Positions 46,582 to 59,477 of a stretch of 64,000 bases of DNA are shown here, piece after piece (position 1 is the first letter of the stretch; each line of letters opens with the position of its first letter). Both the position numbers and the translations under genes were made by a program. Source of the DNA: Pandoraea nosoerga (lineage in GTDB: Bacteria > Pseudomonadota > Gammaproteobacteria > Burkholderiales > Burkholderiaceae); assembly GCF_902459585.1 (NCBI RefSeq), contig NZ_CABPSC010000006.1, positions 168,270-232,269 on the forward strand, written 5' to 3'. Under the pieces are notes generated by a model that saw only the letters and a program-made list of their open reading frames with translations, was not told the DNA's origin and did no database searches.

Positions 46582-47928
46582 ATGACAGCAGCGCCTACCG
46601 GGGAGCCGCCCATCCGGCCGGCTTGCGCGGACGCCGGCGTGCAGCGCGCCGCCGGGAAGATCGATGACATCGATAAGGTCGATGAGGTCGATGAGGTCGA
46701 TGAGGTGGATAAGCTCGGTAAGCCCGGTAAGCCAGGCGCATCGGACAATTCGCGTGCGGCGGCTGACCCGTCTACGCCGCAGGCATCCTGCAGGCCACTC
46801 ACGTCGCGGCTCGGGCGCGCGCTGCGAGCGACGTATGCGCGCGTACGTGCCGACCGTGTGCTCGTCATCCTGCTCGTCGGCTTCGTGATGCTGCAGATCG
46901 CGCGTCCCGCGAGTGCGGGCGAACTGTGGCATCGCATCGACCGGCAGACGATCCTCACGCTCGCCGGCTTGTTGATGCTCACGCGCGCGATCGATCAGAG
47001 CGGCTTTCTCGACTGGTTGGCACAGCGCCTGCTGAGAGCGTTTCGCACGGAGCGCCGCCTCGCATTACTGATGGTGACGTTCGCCGCTGCGCTCTCCACG
47101 CTGCTCACCAATGACGTCGCACTCTTCGCCGTGGTGCCGTTGGCGCAGTCGCTTGCGCGTATCGCGCCCGTGCGCATCGAACGTCTCATCATCTTCCTGG
47201 CGCTCGCCGTGAACGCGGGCTCCAGCCTCACGCCGCTCGGCAATCCGCAGAATCTTTTCCTGTGGCAGCGCAGCGGTATGGGCTTTGGCGCGTACATCGC
47301 GATGATGACGCCGGTCACGCTCGCGCTCATGGCCGTACTGCTCGCGGTGTGTGCCGCCGCGTTCGATTCACGCGCACTGCACTTTCAGCGACGCGGCCCG
47401 ACGCATGACGTGCACTGGCCGCTGCTGTGGACCGCACTCGTCTCGTTCGTGGCCTTCGTGGCGCTTGCCGATCACGGGCGTGCGGCGTGGGCGTGTGCCG
47501 GCGTGGCGGCGCTGCTGCTGGCCGTGCGACGCAGCGCCGTGCTAGGCATCGACTGGCTGCTGCTGGCGATCTTCGTGCTGATGTTCGTCGTGCTGCGCGG
47601 CGTGGCCGAATTGCCGGCGGTCCACTCGGCGCTCGGGCACGTCGATTTCTCGGGCGATGGTGCGGCATATGCCGGCGCGGCCCTTCTCTCGCAATTCATC
47701 AGCAACGTTCCCGCGGCAATCCTGCTCGCGGAGTACAGCCACAATTGGCCGGCGCTCGCGCATGGGGTCGCCGTGGGTGGCTTCGGTCTGGCCGTCGGTT
47801 CGCTCGCGAATCTGATCGCATTGCGCATGGCGAAATCCCGCCGGATCTGGTGGCATTTTCATTGGGTGTCCGTCCCGTTTTATGCGGTGGCAATCGGGCT
47901 AGGCTACCTCGCACTGAAATGGGTGTGA
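46582..47928 (+). CDS. ArsB/NhaD-like ion transporter family protein
   Basis: Inner-membrane protein of 448 residues with about ten or more hydrophobic segments after a long N-terminal tail. It resembles the ion-transporter (IT) superfamily: LLTNDVALFAVVPL and GSSLTPLGNPQNLFLW near the middle, and a second NVPAAILLAEYS near the C-terminus are the paired re-entrant-loop motifs of ArsB/citrate-type carriers. Substrate unknown. The tail (residues 28-43) holds an acidic Asp-Glu-Val repeat from a 9-bp tandem repeat. It starts 24 bp after parB. Confidence 0.8.
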   Translation: MTAAPTGEPPIRPACADAGVQRAAGKIDDIDKVDEVDEVDEVDKLGKPGKPGASDNSRAAADPSTPQASCRPLTSRLGRALRATYARVRADRVLVILLVGFVMLQIARPASAGELWHRIDRQTILTLAGLLMLTRAIDQSGFLDWLAQRLLRAFRTERRLALLMVTFAAALSTLLTNDVALFAVVPLAQSLARIAPVRIERLIIFLALAVNAGSSLTPLGNPQNLFLWQRSGMGFGAYIAMMTPVTLALMAVLLAVCAAAFDSRALHFQRRGPTHDVHWPLLWTALVSFVAFVALADHGRAAWACAGVAALLLAVRRSAVLGIDWLLLAIFVLMFVVLRGVAELPAVHSALGHVDFSGDGAAYAGAALLSQFISNVPAAILLAEYSHNWPALAHGVAVGGFGLAVGSLANLIALRMAKSRRIWWHFHWVSVPFYAVAIGLGYLALKWV

Positions 47929-48078
47929 TCACGCACCGAACGACGTCTAGCTGCAGGGATTGCGCAGCGTTCGCGGGGAATCCCGCGCTGCACCATGAGG
48001 AAAATGGCGGTCCGTGAGAGTTGGCGCCAAATCGACGCATGCACTGCACAATTTCGGCGAATTTGTTGCGCGTTTCGA

Positions 48079-48108
48079 TTGACTGCCGTTCGTAATGTCC
48101 CGTAAAAT
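48079..48108 (+). promoter_or_regulatory. sigma-70-type promoter of the atp operon
   Basis: TTGACT (48079) and TAAAAT (48103) with an 18-base spacer, 65 bp before the atpI ATG. Confidence 0.7.
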
Positions 48109-48172
48109 CTCGCGGATTTATCTGCTTGAAGAGCCCATTCGTTTTGCACGAGTCGGGCGGGGAGGGAACGAG

Positions 48173-48676
48173 ATGGCCGACGAACAACGGTCGAACTTGG
48201 AACCGAAACCGCAAGCGCCGGCACGTGCAACATCAGAGGCTTGGGACGACGAGCAGGAGCAAGAAACAATCGTTCCGCTCACGCGTGCGCAGGCCGAGCG
48301 CCTGTTCGGTCCCGATGTGGGGCGCGCATCCCGTGTGACTCCATTCAGGGTGGTGGGAGCCCAGGTACTACTGTCGCTGGTCGCGACACTGGCCTGGTGG
48401 CTTCTCTCGGCATCGCCACGAGACGCGGCGGTGTCCGCTTGGCTGGGCGGAATGATCGGTTGGTTGCCGGGCGCGCTGTTTGCGCTGCGGTTGAGAATGT
48501 CAGGTGATCGCCTCTCCGTCGGTTCGCTGGTGATGGGGGAAGCGGTCAAGGTAGCAACGACGATTGCGTTGTTGGTGGCGGTAGCGTTCGGTTACCCCGG
48601 GGTTCACTGGGTAGCGTTGCTGGTCACCTTCGTGCTCGCGCTCAAGGCCTATTGGCTCGCGATGGCACTGAAGTAG
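48173..48676 (+). CDS. atpI: ATP synthase accessory protein AtpI
   Basis: Helps assemble the c-ring; 167 residues with four hydrophobic helices in the second half ([80 protein letters not shown]). A charged N-terminal tail of about 60 residues is longer than in E. coli AtpI. The ATG at 48173 follows GGGGAGGG. First gene of the complete F1Fo operon. Confidence 0.9.
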   Translation: MADEQRSNLEPKPQAPARATSEAWDDEQEQETIVPLTRAQAERLFGPDVGRASRVTPFRVVGAQVLLSLVATLAWWLLSASPRDAAVSAWLGGMIGWLPGALFALRLRMSGDRLSVGSLVMGEAVKVATTIALLVAVAFGYPGVHWVALLVTFVLALKAYWLAMALK

Positions 48677-48744
48677 CGGTGAAAACCGCTCACGCGTCGA
48701 CACGCTGCCGTGTGCGGATTTTCATAATTGGGTGTTTGATCGCT

Positions 48745-49596
48745 ATGTCAGTAGAAGCCGGAAGCCACGCTCCGAACCCGTCGGAGTACATTTCGCACCA
48801 CCTGCAAAACCTCGCGAGCTCGACGCAGACCAAGATCGTCGACTTCTCGATCATCAACTGGGACACCATGTTCTGGTCGATCACGATGGGCGTTCTGGGC
48901 TGTTTCCTGCTGTGGCTGGCCGCCCGTAAGGCGACTTCCGGCGTGCCGGGCCGTTTCCAGGCCGCCGTCGAAATGCTCGTGGAGATGGTCGAAGACCAGT
49001 CGAAGAGTATCGTGCACGGCAACCGTGCCTTCATCGCGCCGCTCGCGCTCACCGTGTTCGTCTGGGTCGCGCTCATGAACTCGCTCGACTTGCTGCCGGT
49101 CGACCTGCCGTCGAAAATCATCGGCTGGGTCGGCCTCGAGTCGATCATCACCCATCACCGTATCGTTCCGACGGCCGACCTGAACGGCACGCTCGGTATC
49201 TCGGTCGGCGTGCTCCTTCTGATGCTGTTCTACAGCTTCAAGATCAAGGGCGCCGGCGGCTTCATGCATGAGCTCTTCACCGCACCGTTCGGCAACCACT
49301 TCCTGCTGTGGATTCCGAACCTGCTGCTCAACATCATCGAATTCTGTGCCAAGACCGTGTCGCTCGGCATGCGACTGTTCGGCAATATGTACGCCGGCGA
49401 ACTGGTGTTCCTGCTGATCGCCCTGCTGGGCGGGATCTGGAGCTTTGGCGCGGATGCGTCGGTGCTGGGTTTTGTCGGCCACGTCATTGCCGGCACCGCA
49501 TGGGCGATTTTCCACATCCTGATCGTGTTGCTCCAGGCGTTCATCATGATGATGCTCACGCTGGTGTATATCGGCCAGGCGCACGACCATCACTGA
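48745..49596 (+). CDS. atpB: ATP synthase Fo subunit a
   Basis: Proton half-channel of Fo, 283 residues. The essential Arg lies in [21 protein letters not shown], and the C-terminal [22 protein letters not shown] is typical. The ATG at 48745 gives the usual N-terminal [21 protein letters not shown]; an upstream open frame from 48652 overlaps atpI and is not used. Confidence 0.96.
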   Translation: MSVEAGSHAPNPSEYISHHLQNLASSTQTKIVDFSIINWDTMFWSITMGVLGCFLLWLAARKATSGVPGRFQAAVEMLVEMVEDQSKSIVHGNRAFIAPLALTVFVWVALMNSLDLLPVDLPSKIIGWVGLESIITHHRIVPTADLNGTLGISVGVLLLMLFYSFKIKGAGGFMHELFTAPFGNHFLLWIPNLLLNIIEFCAKTVSLGMRLFGNMYAGELVFLLIALLGGIWSFGADASVLGFVGHVIAGTAWAIFHILIVLLQAFIMMMLTLVYIGQAHDHH

Positions 49597-49664
49597 TCGG
49601 TTGTTGCGGTTGTTACGTGTTTCCCGGTTTTTCGGTTTTCAAATTTAAAGTTTCAAGTCTCTAA

Positions 49665-49946
<282 letters not shown>

Positions 49947-50071
49947 GTTTCTTTCGGCCGGTCGCGCACTGATCCGCGCGGCCAACTGGACATGAACGGC
50001 GCGCCCAAGCCAGCAGGCATGATGGGGCGCGCTGTTTTGCCAATCGACTCGCATCACCGAAAGGAAACACC

Positions 50072-50542
50072 GTGAACATTAACGCAACTCTGTTCGCGCA
50101 AACCGTCGTGTTTCTGATCCTGGCATGGTTCACGATGAAGTTCGTGTGGCCGCCGCTGATCAAGGCTATCGACGAACGCGCGAAGAAAATCGCCGACGGA
50201 CTGGCCGCTGCCGACAAGGGCAAGGCCGAACTCGAAGCCGCCAACAAGCGCTCCACGCAAGCTCTCGCGGAAGCTCGCGACGAAGGCGCAAAGCGTATTG
50301 CCGACGCGGAGAAGCGCGCACTGGCCGTGGCCGACGAGATCAAGGCCCAGGCGCAGGCCGAAGCCGCTCGCATCATCGCCAACGCCAAGGTGGAAGCCGA
50401 GAACCAGGCCGTCAAGGTCCGTGAATCGCTGCGCGAGGAAGTTGCCGGTCTGGCCGTCAAGGGCGCCGAGCAGATCCTGAAGCGCGAAATCGACGCCAAG
50501 GCCCACGCCGACCTGCTGAACCAACTCAAGGCAGAGCTCTGA
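50072..50542 (+). CDS. atpF: ATP synthase Fo subunit b
   Basis: Peripheral stalk, 156 residues: one transmembrane helix ([22 protein letters not shown]) and then a long charged coiled-coil. It starts with GTG at 50072 after AAAGGAAA, giving [10 protein letters not shown]; no in-frame ATG lies nearby. Two bases separate it from atpH. Confidence 0.96.
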   Translation: MNINATLFAQTVVFLILAWFTMKFVWPPLIKAIDERAKKIADGLAAADKGKAELEAANKRSTQALAEARDEGAKRIADAEKRALAVADEIKAQAQAEAARIIANAKVEAENQAVKVRESLREEVAGLAVKGAEQILKREIDAKAHADLLNQLKAEL

Positions 50543-50544
50543 TC

Positions 50545-51075
50545 ATGGCCGAACTCGCAACCATCGCTCGTCCGTACGCTGAGGCGTTGTTCCGCGTGGC
50601 CAAGGCCGGCGACCTGAATCGCTGGTCCGAGCTGGTGCGCGAACTGGCGCAGGTGGCAGCGCTGCCCGAAGTGGCCAATCTGGCCGACGATCCGAAAGTG
50701 ACGCCGACGCAAGTCGTCGACGTGCTGACCGCCGCCGTGAAATCGACCGACGCCGAAGTGCGCAACTTCGTCGCCGCCGTGGTCGAGAACGGTCGTCTGG
50801 CAGCCATGCCGGAAATCGCCGGGCAGTTCGAAGCGTTGAAGAACGCCGCCGCCGGTTCGGCAGACGCCTTGATCGAAAGCGCCTTCCCGCTCGAAGGTGA
50901 GCAACTGACCTCGCTGGTCAAGGGCCTCGAGCACAAGTTCGGCCGCAAGCTCAACCCGACGGTGACGGTGGATTCGTCGCTCATCGGCGGCGTGCGTGTG
51001 GTGGTTGGCGACGAGGTGCTGGACACTTCGGTGCGCGCCCGCCTGGCGGCCATGCGGACGTCGCTGACGGCCTGA
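50545..51075 (+). CDS. atpH: ATP synthase F1 subunit delta
   Basis: Links the peripheral stalk to the alpha3beta3 head; 176 residues. N-terminal [19 protein letters not shown] and C-terminal [19 protein letters not shown] with RLAAMRTSL are family landmarks. Start at 50545 right after atpF. Confidence 0.95.
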   Translation: MAELATIARPYAEALFRVAKAGDLNRWSELVRELAQVAALPEVANLADDPKVTPTQVVDVLTAAVKSTDAEVRNFVAAVVENGRLAAMPEIAGQFEALKNAAAGSADALIESAFPLEGEQLTSLVKGLEHKFGRKLNPTVTVDSSLIGGVRVVVGDEVLDTSVRARLAAMRTSLTA

Positions 51076-51126
51076 AGGCCGGCGCGAATCGCCTGCGACG
51101 GCAAGAATTGAATATCAGGAGCACAT

Positions 51127-52668
51127 ATGCAACTCAATCCCTCTGAAATCAGCGAACTGATCAAGAGCCGGATTCAAGGTCTCGAGAGCGGCGCCGAAGT
51201 CCGTAACGAAGGCACCGTGATCTCGGTGACTGACGGTATCTGCCGCATCCACGGCCTGTCGGACGTGATGCAAGGTGAAATGCTCGAATTCCCGGGCAAC
51301 ACCTTCGGTCTGGCACTGAACCTCGAGCGCGACTCCGTCGGCGCCGTGATTCTGGGCGAGTACGAGCACATCTCGGAAGGCGACACCGTCAAGTGCACGG
51401 GCCGCATTCTGGAAGTGCCGGTCGGCCCGGAACTGAAGGGCCGCGTCGTTGACGCACTGGGCCAGCCGATCGACGGCAAGGGCCCGGTCAACGCCAAGAT
51501 GACCGACGCCATCGAAAAGATCGCCCCGGGCGTGATCTGGCGTAAGTCGGTGTCGCAGCCGCTGCAAACGGGTACCAAGGCTATCGACGCCATGGTGCCG
51601 ATCGGCCGCGGCCAGCGTGAGCTGATCATTGGTGACCGTCAGACGGGCAAGACCGCCGTGGCCATCGACACGATCATCTCGCAAAAGGGCAAGGGCGTGA
51701 CCTGCGTCTACGTCGCCATCGGTCAGAAGGCTTCGTCGATCATGAACGTGGTGCGCAAGCTCGAAGAGCACGGCGCGATGGAGTACACGATCATCGTGAC
51801 GGCCACGGCTTCGGACTCGGCCGCGATGCAGTTCATCGCACCTTACGCCGGCTGCACCATGGGCGAGTACTTCCGCGACCGCGGCGAAGACGCGCTGATC
51901 ATCTATGACGACTTGACCAAGCAAGCCTGGGCCTATCGTCAGATCTCGCTGCTGCTGCGCCGTCCGCCGGGCCGTGAAGCGTACCCGGGCGATGTGTTCT
52001 ACCTGCACTCGCGCCTGCTCGAGCGCGCCGCGCGCGTCTCGGAAGAGTACGTCGAGAAGTTCACCAACGGTGCGATCAAGGGCCAAAGCGGCTCGCTGAC
52101 CGCCCTGCCGGTGATCGAAACGCAGGCCGGCGACGTGACCGCCTTCGTTCCGACGAACGTGATCTCGATTACCGACGGCCAGATCTTCCTGGAAACCGAT
52201 CTGTTCAACGCGGGCATCCGTCCGGCAATCAACGCCGGTATCTCGGTGTCGCGCGTGGGCGGTGCTGCACAGACCAAGGTCATCAAGAAGCTGTCGGGCG
52301 GTATCCGTACCGACCTCGCGCAGTACCGTGAACTGGCCGCATTCGCGCAGTTCGCCTCGGACCTGGACGAAGCCACCCGCAAGCAGCTCGAGCGCGGCCG
52401 CCGCGTGACGGAACTGCTCAAGCAGCCGCAATACCAGCCGCTGCAGGTCTGGGAGCTGGCCGTGTCGCTGTTCGCCGCCAACAACGGCTATCTGGACGAC
52501 CTCGAGGTCTCCCAGGTGCTGCCGTTCGAGAAGGGTCTGCGCGAAGTTCTGAAGACCAGCCACGGCGCGCTCATCGGCCGTATCGAAGAGACGAAGGATC
52601 TCTCGAAGGACGACGAAGCCGCCCTGCACGCTGCGATCAAGGACTTCAAGAAGACCGGCGCTTACTAA
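51127..52668 (+). CDS. atpA: ATP synthase F1 subunit alpha
   Basis: Non-catalytic nucleotide-binding subunit of 513 residues. Walker A is [14 protein letters not shown] (about residues 169-182), with the Arg finger region in [10 protein letters not shown] and the family N-terminus [16 protein letters not shown]. Length is normal. Confidence 0.98.
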   Translation: MQLNPSEISELIKSRIQGLESGAEVRNEGTVISVTDGICRIHGLSDVMQGEMLEFPGNTFGLALNLERDSVGAVILGEYEHISEGDTVKCTGRILEVPVGPELKGRVVDALGQPIDGKGPVNAKMTDAIEKIAPGVIWRKSVSQPLQTGTKAIDAMVPIGRGQRELIIGDRQTGKTAVAIDTIISQKGKGVTCVYVAIGQKASSIMNVVRKLEEHGAMEYTIIVTATASDSAAMQFIAPYAGCTMGEYFRDRGEDALIIYDDLTKQAWAYRQISLLLRRPPGREAYPGDVFYLHSRLLERAARVSEEYVEKFTNGAIKGQSGSLTALPVIETQAGDVTAFVPTNVISITDGQIFLETDLFNAGIRPAINAGISVSRVGGAAQTKVIKKLSGGIRTDLAQYRELAAFAQFASDLDEATRKQLERGRRVTELLKQPQYQPLQVWELAVSLFAANNGYLDDLEVSQVLPFEKGLREVLKTSHGALIGRIEETKDLSKDDEAALHAAIKDFKKTGAY

Positions 52669-52756
52669 TCCGGTTGAATCGGCAACTATTCAACGGACCC
52701 GGGAAGGCGCGACGTTCGGGCAACAGCGAACGTCGCGCCGAGACAAGGAGTAAGCA

Positions 52757-53644
52757 ATGGCTGGAATGAAGGAAATTCGCGGCAAGATCAAGAGCGTGCA
52801 AAACACGCGCAAGATCACCAAGGCCATGGAAATGGTGGCCGCGTCGAAAATGCGCAAGGCGCAGGAACGCATGCGTCATGCCCGGCCTTACGCTGACAAG
52901 GTGCGCCAGATCGCCGCGCATATGGGCCAGGCGAATCCGGAATACCACCACCCGTTCATGGTGAAGCACGAAGACGCGAAAGCGGCGGGCATCATCGTGG
53001 TGACGACGGACAAGGGCCTGTGCGGCGGCTTGAACACCAACGTGCTGCGTGCCGTGGTGAACAAGATGAAGGACATCGAAGCCCAGGGCCTGAAGATCGA
53101 GGCCACCGCCATCGGCGGCAAGGGGCTTGGCTTCCTGAACCGTATTGGCGCGAAGGTGGTCTCGCACGTCGTGCAACTGGGCGACACCCCGCATCTGGAC
53201 AAGCTCATCGGTGCGGTGAAGGTTCAGCTCGACGCATACGCCGAAGGCAAGCTCGACGCCGTGTACCTGGCTTACAACCGCTTCGTCAACACGATGAAGC
53301 AGGAAGCCGTGGTCGAGCAGCTGCTGCCGCTGCCCGAGAAGCTCGAAGGCGCCTCGGAAGAAGCGAGCGCGGTGCCGGCACAGCATTCGTGGGACTACAT
53401 CTACGAACCGGATGCAAAGACGGTGGTGGATGCCCTGCTGGTGCGTTACGTCGAAGCTGTCGTGTATCAGGCAGTCGCAGAGAACATGGCGTCGGAACAG
53501 TCCGCCCGCATGGTGGCCATGAAGGCCGCGTCGGACAACGCGAAGACCGTGATCGGTGAATTGCAGATGGTCTACAACAAGGGCCGTCAAGCAGCGATCA
53601 CGAAGGAACTGTCCGAAATCGTGGGTGGCGCCGCCGCGGTGTAA
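52757..53644 (+). CDS. atpG: ATP synthase F1 subunit gamma
   Basis: Central rotor shaft of 295 residues. N-terminal [28 protein letters not shown] and the C-terminal [17 protein letters not shown] coiled-coil ends are conserved. An acidic insert ([16 protein letters not shown]) near residue 195 is usual in betaproteobacteria as far as I recall. AAGGAG precedes the ATG. Confidence 0.97.
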   Translation: MAGMKEIRGKIKSVQNTRKITKAMEMVAASKMRKAQERMRHARPYADKVRQIAAHMGQANPEYHHPFMVKHEDAKAAGIIVVTTDKGLCGGLNTNVLRAVVNKMKDIEAQGLKIEATAIGGKGLGFLNRIGAKVVSHVVQLGDTPHLDKLIGAVKVQLDAYAEGKLDAVYLAYNRFVNTMKQEAVVEQLLPLPEKLEGASEEASAVPAQHSWDYIYEPDAKTVVDALLVRYVEAVVYQAVAENMASEQSARMVAMKAASDNAKTVIGELQMVYNKGRQAAITKELSEIVGGAAAV

Positions 53645-53687
53645 GCGGTGGCACGGGCCGATGCGCCGCAAGGCGAAATGAATTTGA

Positions 53688-55097
<1,410 letters not shown>

Positions 55098-55243
55098 ACG
55101 GTTGAGTGCCGGGAAGCGGCGGCGCCTCGCGAGAGTCGCCGCCGCGCCCGGCAGGTGACTGTTGCAGGGCGGGGTAGCGGAGCGAGGACGGCAACGTCCG
55201 GACTGGCGCGCCTGCCGCTTCATCACACTCAACGGGAGCGATT

Positions 55244-55663
55244 ATGGCAACCATTCACGTAGACGTCGTCAGCGCGGAAGAGCAGATCTTCTCGGGTGAG
55301 GCGCGCTTTGTGGCGCTGCCCGGCGAAGCGGGCGAGCTGGGTATTCTGCCCGGCCACACGCCGCTGATCACGCGCATCAAGCCGGGCGCGGTGCGCATCG
55401 AAGATGAAGCAGGTAACGAGGACTTCGTCTTCGTGGCCGGCGGCATTCTCGAAGTGCAGCCGAACACGGTGACCGTGCTCGCCGACACCGCCATCCGCGG
55501 CAAGGACCTTGACGAGGCGAAGGCCGCCGAAGCCAAGCGCCGCGCGGAAGAAGCGCTCGCGAACAAGGACTCGAATATCGAGTACGCGAAGGCACAGGCC
55601 GAACTGGCCGAAGCCGTCGCCCAACTCGCGGCGATCCAGAAGTTCCGCAAGGCGAAGATGTAA
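55244..55663 (+). CDS. atpC: ATP synthase F1 subunit epsilon
   Basis: 139-residue regulatory subunit: an N-terminal beta sandwich ([36 protein letters not shown]) and a C-terminal helical pair ([16 protein letters not shown]). It starts 146 bp after atpD with GGGAGCG upstream and is followed by a terminator 93 bp downstream. Last gene of the atp operon. Confidence 0.96.
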   Translation: MATIHVDVVSAEEQIFSGEARFVALPGEAGELGILPGHTPLITRIKPGAVRIEDEAGNEDFVFVAGGILEVQPNTVTVLADTAIRGKDLDEAKAAEAKRRAEEALANKDSNIEYAKAQAELAEAVAQLAAIQKFRKAKM

Positions 55664-55755
55664 ATTGGCGCCGGTGCCGCGAGAGGCCATCGCGATGTGG
55701 CGATGGTGTTCCGCGCGGCCCCGACGCCCGCCGAACCTCACCGGTCCGGCCGAAA

Positions 55756-55784
55756 ACCCCATGCATTCAGTGCATGGGGTTTTT
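55756..55784 (+). terminator. rho-independent terminator of the atp operon
   Basis: ACCCCATGCA-TTCAG-TGCATGGGGT with TTTT after it. The rest of the 419 bp between atpC and the acyl-CoA synthetase holds the palindrome below and no gene. Confidence 0.9.
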
Positions 55785-55929
55785 GTCTTTTGGCCCGTCG
55801 CAGGGCCACCACGGACCTCCACCGGCCTGCGCCCATCTCGTCGACAGCGTTGTGACGCCATCGTGTCATGACCCGCATCCAGGCCACGCGTGCGACTCAG
55901 GGCCATCCCCACTCGTGACGTCACTCGAA

Positions 55930-55943
55930 TTACGTTAACGTAA
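55930..55943. promoter_or_regulatory. LiuR-like palindrome before the acyl-CoA synthetase gene
   Basis: TTACGTTAACGTAA is a perfect 14-bp palindrome, bordered by further half-sites (AACGTCAA) and nested in ACTCGA...TCGAGT. TTACG-TTAACG-type sites are described for MerR-family LiuR regulators of branched-chain and fatty-acid breakdown; the match is from memory. It lies 140 bp before the start. Confidence 0.6.
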
Positions 55944-56082
55944 ACGTCAATCGAGTTCGACGCGCTATTGTTATGAACACGAGCCCGCCGTCGTTCGGTG
56001 CAACGACAGGCGGGCCATCCACTGGCATGGACGTCGCGCGACAGCATTTCGCCACTTCAGCATTGCTTCAGGAGACACAAGC

Positions 56083-57801
56083 ATGGAAAGCCGGGAAGGT
56101 GCGGGCGTTGTACCTCGTAATGGATTGTCGTATGTGAAGGGCGACACCGATGTGCCGCTCTCGACGCTGACGGTATTCGGGCTGCTCGCCGAGACGGCGG
56201 CCAGGTTCGCCGAGCGGCAGGCGGTAGTGTTTCGCGAGCAGGGCGTGGACTGGACCTGGCGCGAATTCCTCGCGCATGTGGATACGTTCGCGGCCGGGCT
56301 CGTGGCGCTCGGCCTGAAGAAGGGCGACCGCGTGGGCATCTGGTCGCCCAATCGCGTGGAGTGGCTGGTCACGCAGTTCGCCACCGCGCGCATCGGGCTG
56401 ATTCTCGTGAACATCAATCCCGCGTATCGCCTCGCCGAGCTCGAATACGCCATCAACAAGGTCGGCTGCAAGGCGCTGGTGACAGCGGAGTCGTTCAAGA
56501 CGTCGCGCTATCTCGACATGCTCGGCACGCTCGCGCCCGAACTCGCGCAGTGCGCGCCAGGCGAGCTTCACTCGGAAAAATTGCCGACGTTGCGCACCAT
56601 CATTCGCATGGGTGCCGGCATCACGCCGGGCATGATGAACTACAGCGACGTGGTGACGCTGGGCGCCGACGCCGACCTCGCCACGCTGCGCGCGATCTCC
56701 GACAGTCTCGACTGCTTCGAGCCGATCAACATCCAGTTCACGAGCGGCACGACGGGCAGTCCGAAGGGCGCCACGCTCACGCACCACAACATCGTCAACA
56801 ACGGCCGCTTCATCGCCATGGCGATGCGCTTCTCCGAGCACGACAGCCTGTGCATTCCGGTGCCGTTCTATCACTGCTTCGGCATGGTGCTGGCGGTGCT
56901 CGCGTGCGTCTCTACCGGCGCGACGATGGTGTTCCCGGGCGAGGCCTTCGACCCGAAGGCCACCATGGCGGCCGTCTCGGAAGAGAGCTGCACGGCATTG
57001 CATGGCGTGCCGACGATGTTCATCGCGCAGCTCGATCACCCGGAGTTCGGCAACTACCATTTCGATACGCTGCGCACGGGCATCATGGCCGGCTCGCCGT
57101 GTCCGATCGAGACGATGAAGCGCGTGATCAACGAGATGCACATGAGCGAGGTGACCATCGCCTACGGCATGACCGAGACGAGCCCGGTGTCGTTCCAGAC
57201 CACCACGACCGACCCGCTGGACAAGCGCGTGACCACGGTCGGTCGCGTGCAGCCGCACCTCGAGGTGAAACTCGTCGATGCCGCCGGCGAGATCGTGCCC
57301 GTCGGCGAGAAGGGCGAGCTGTGCACCAAGGGCTACTCGGTGATGCTGGGCTACTGGGACGACGAGCCGCGCACGCGCGAAGCCATTCGCGACGGTTGGA
57401 TGCACACGGGCGATCTGGCCACGCTCGACGAAGAGGGCTATTGCAACATCGTCGGGCGCGTGAAGGACATGCTCATTCGCGGCGGCGAGAACATCTACCC
57501 GCGCGAGATCGAGGAATTCCTGTTCCGCCATCCGAAGGTGCAGGCCGTGCAGGTGTTCGGCGTGCCTGACGCGAAGTATGGCGAAGAGGTCTGCGCGTGG
57601 ATCATTCTGAAGCCGGGGCAGACCGCCACCGAGGACGAGATCCGGGCGTTCTGCAAGGACCAGATCGCGCACTACAAGATTCCGCGCTACATCCGCTTCG
57701 TCGACGAAATGCCGATGACGGTCACGGGCAAGGTGCAGAAGTTCATCATGCGCGAGCAGATGGTCGAGTCGCTGGGGCTGTCCGAAGCCAGGACGGCCTG
57801 A
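56083..57801 (+). CDS. AMP-forming acyl-CoA synthetase (fatty or organic acid)
   Basis: Activates a carboxylic acid to its CoA ester through an acyl-AMP; 572 residues. Motifs in order: [15 protein letters not shown] (A3), [10 protein letters not shown] (A5), [31 protein letters not shown] (A7-A8) and the catalytic Lys in [14 protein letters not shown] (A10). Chain length cannot be read from sequence; medium-chain or branched acids are plausible. The LiuR-like palindrome upstream points to branched-chain or fatty-acid breakdown. The start at 56083 follows CAGGAGA. Confidence 0.9.
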   Translation: MESREGAGVVPRNGLSYVKGDTDVPLSTLTVFGLLAETAARFAERQAVVFREQGVDWTWREFLAHVDTFAAGLVALGLKKGDRVGIWSPNRVEWLVTQFATARIGLILVNINPAYRLAELEYAINKVGCKALVTAESFKTSRYLDMLGTLAPELAQCAPGELHSEKLPTLRTIIRMGAGITPGMMNYSDVVTLGADADLATLRAISDSLDCFEPINIQFTSGTTGSPKGATLTHHNIVNNGRFIAMAMRFSEHDSLCIPVPFYHCFGMVLAVLACVSTGATMVFPGEAFDPKATMAAVSEESCTALHGVPTMFIAQLDHPEFGNYHFDTLRTGIMAGSPCPIETMKRVINEMHMSEVTIAYGMTETSPVSFQTTTTDPLDKRVTTVGRVQPHLEVKLVDAAGEIVPVGEKGELCTKGYSVMLGYWDDEPRTREAIRDGWMHTGDLATLDEEGYCNIVGRVKDMLIRGGENIYPREIEEFLFRHPKVQAVQVFGVPDAKYGEEVCAWIILKPGQTATEDEIRAFCKDQIAHYKIPRYIRFVDEMPMTVTGKVQKFIMREQMVESLGLSEARTA

Positions 57802-57951
57802 GCGCGGCGTACACGCTCGCGGGCCGCGGCCGCCTGGCCGCCGCCGGTGCGGGCGACCCCGGCGTCGCCTGCACCCGTGCGCCTGCTGCTCAAGGTTTGG
57901 GCGAGACCGGGGACAATGCCGTATCATTCGGGATTACCCTAGGCCCGCATC

Positions 57952-59163
57952 ATGTCCACCCACTATTTCCGCACCGTCTTCGTACTCGGCATCCTGTCGG
58001 CCATCGGCTCGCTGTCGATCGACATGTATCTGCCGGCATTGCCCGCGATCGCGCGCGAACTGAATACGACGGACGCGGCGGCGCAATTCACGCTCGCGTC
58101 GTTCTTCATCGGGCTGGGGCTGGGACAACTGTTGCACGGCCCGCTCGCCGACCGGTTCGGACGCAAGCGTCCGCTCTACGCCGGACTGGCGCTCTACACC
58201 CTGGCGTCGGCCGGCTGCGCGCTGGCGCCGAACATCGAGACGCTGATCGTCTGCCGCTTCGTTCAGGCCGTGGGCGGCTGCGCCTGCTTCGTGATCGCAC
58301 GCGCCATGGCGCGCGACCTGTTCGATACGAGCACCGTGGCGCGCGTGCTCTCGCGCATGACGCTGATCATGGGCGCGGCGCCCATCCTCGCGCCATTGGC
58401 CGGCGGACAGTTGCTGCTCTTCGTGAGCTGGCGCTGGATTTTCTGGGGATTGACCGCCTTCGGCGCACTCTGCTTCGCGATGTCCGTCTACTGGCTGCCG
58501 GAGACGCGTGCCGCGGCCCGCGGAGCACGCAACTGGCTCGCGACGGCATGGCACAACTACGGCGTGCTGCTGCGCGATCGTGAGTTCATGGGCAACGCGC
58601 TCGCGGGCGGCGTCGCGCAGGCCGGCATGTTCGCCTACATCACCGGTTCGCCGTTCGTTTTCATCAACCTCTACGGCGTCGATCCGGCGAACTACGGCTG
58701 GCTGTTCGGGATCAATGCGTGCGGCATCATCGGGGGCTCGCAGATCAACGCGCACCTGCTGCGCACGCGCCGTCCGGCCGACGTGTTGCGGCGCACCAAC
58801 AATCTCGTCGCCATTCTCGGCCTGCTACTGCTGTGCGTGGCGGCGCTGCGTCTCGGCGGGCTACCCGGGCTGATGGTGCCGCTCTTCGCCTTCGTCGCGA
58901 GCCTCGGCTTCTCGCAGCCCAACGCGATCGCGGAAGCCCTGAACCGACAGCACCAGCGCGCGGGCGCCGCGTCGGCGCTGCTAGGTGCGCTGCAGTTCCT
59001 CGCGGCGGCAGGCGCCGGTGCGGCGGTCGGGCTACTGCACGCCCGCTCCGCGGTGCCGATGGCCGCCGTCATCGCGGTGTGCGGCGGCCTCTCGTGGTGC
59101 CTGCACACGGTGCTCATCCGCCGCGCCGGTTCGGCGCTGCCACCGGCCGCGGGCGCGGCCTGA
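57952..59163 (+). CDS. Bcr/CflA-family drug-efflux MFS transporter
   Basis: Twelve-helix MFS exporter of 403 residues. Bcr/CflA marks: SIDMYLPALPAIARELNT in helix 1 and GPLADRFGRKRPLYAGLALY between helices 2 and 3, with RFVQAVGGCACFVIARAMARD in helix 4. Members export bicyclomycin, chloramphenicol or sulfonamides; the real substrate is not known. The start at 57952 lies 151 bp after the acyl-CoA synthetase stop; no clear ribosome binding site. Confidence 0.87.
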   Translation: MSTHYFRTVFVLGILSAIGSLSIDMYLPALPAIARELNTTDAAAQFTLASFFIGLGLGQLLHGPLADRFGRKRPLYAGLALYTLASAGCALAPNIETLIVCRFVQAVGGCACFVIARAMARDLFDTSTVARVLSRMTLIMGAAPILAPLAGGQLLLFVSWRWIFWGLTAFGALCFAMSVYWLPETRAAARGARNWLATAWHNYGVLLRDREFMGNALAGGVAQAGMFAYITGSPFVFINLYGVDPANYGWLFGINACGIIGGSQINAHLLRTRRPADVLRRTNNLVAILGLLLLCVAALRLGGLPGLMVPLFAFVASLGFSQPNAIAEALNRQHQRAGAASALLGALQFLAAAGAGAAVGLLHARSAVPMAAVIAVCGGLSWCLHTVLIRRAGSALPPAAGAA

Positions 59164-59242
59164 CGTCGATTTCCCGAGTCCCTGGGAACCGCAACCCGAG
59201 CTTTCCTTCCAAACCTGGAATTCGTGCCGCGGCACCAGACCT

Positions 59243-59268
59243 GTAACAGTTTGTAATTGCGCTGTTAC
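59243..59268. promoter_or_regulatory. inverted repeat upstream of flhD
   Basis: GTAACAG and CTGTTAC (7 bp, perfect) around a 12-base AT-rich spacer, about 380 bp before flhD. No T-run follows, so it looks like an operator rather than a terminator; the regulator is unknown. Confidence 0.5.
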
Positions 59269-59477
59269 GGTGCCCGCTCGATTGGCAAAGTACGGTCCAG
59301 ACGTCCTGGCAGAAGGCCCCCCAAGTATTTTTGCGAGGACGGCTAAAGTTCGGCGGCAGACCGCCGAAATACAGCCATGTAGTAGAGCGCAGCTTCGTGA
59401 CGCTTTCATGAAGCCGTCATCCCTCCGCCGCCGATCGTTCGCTCCGAACGCATCGCAGGGGACGTGCGTCCCCGTCC

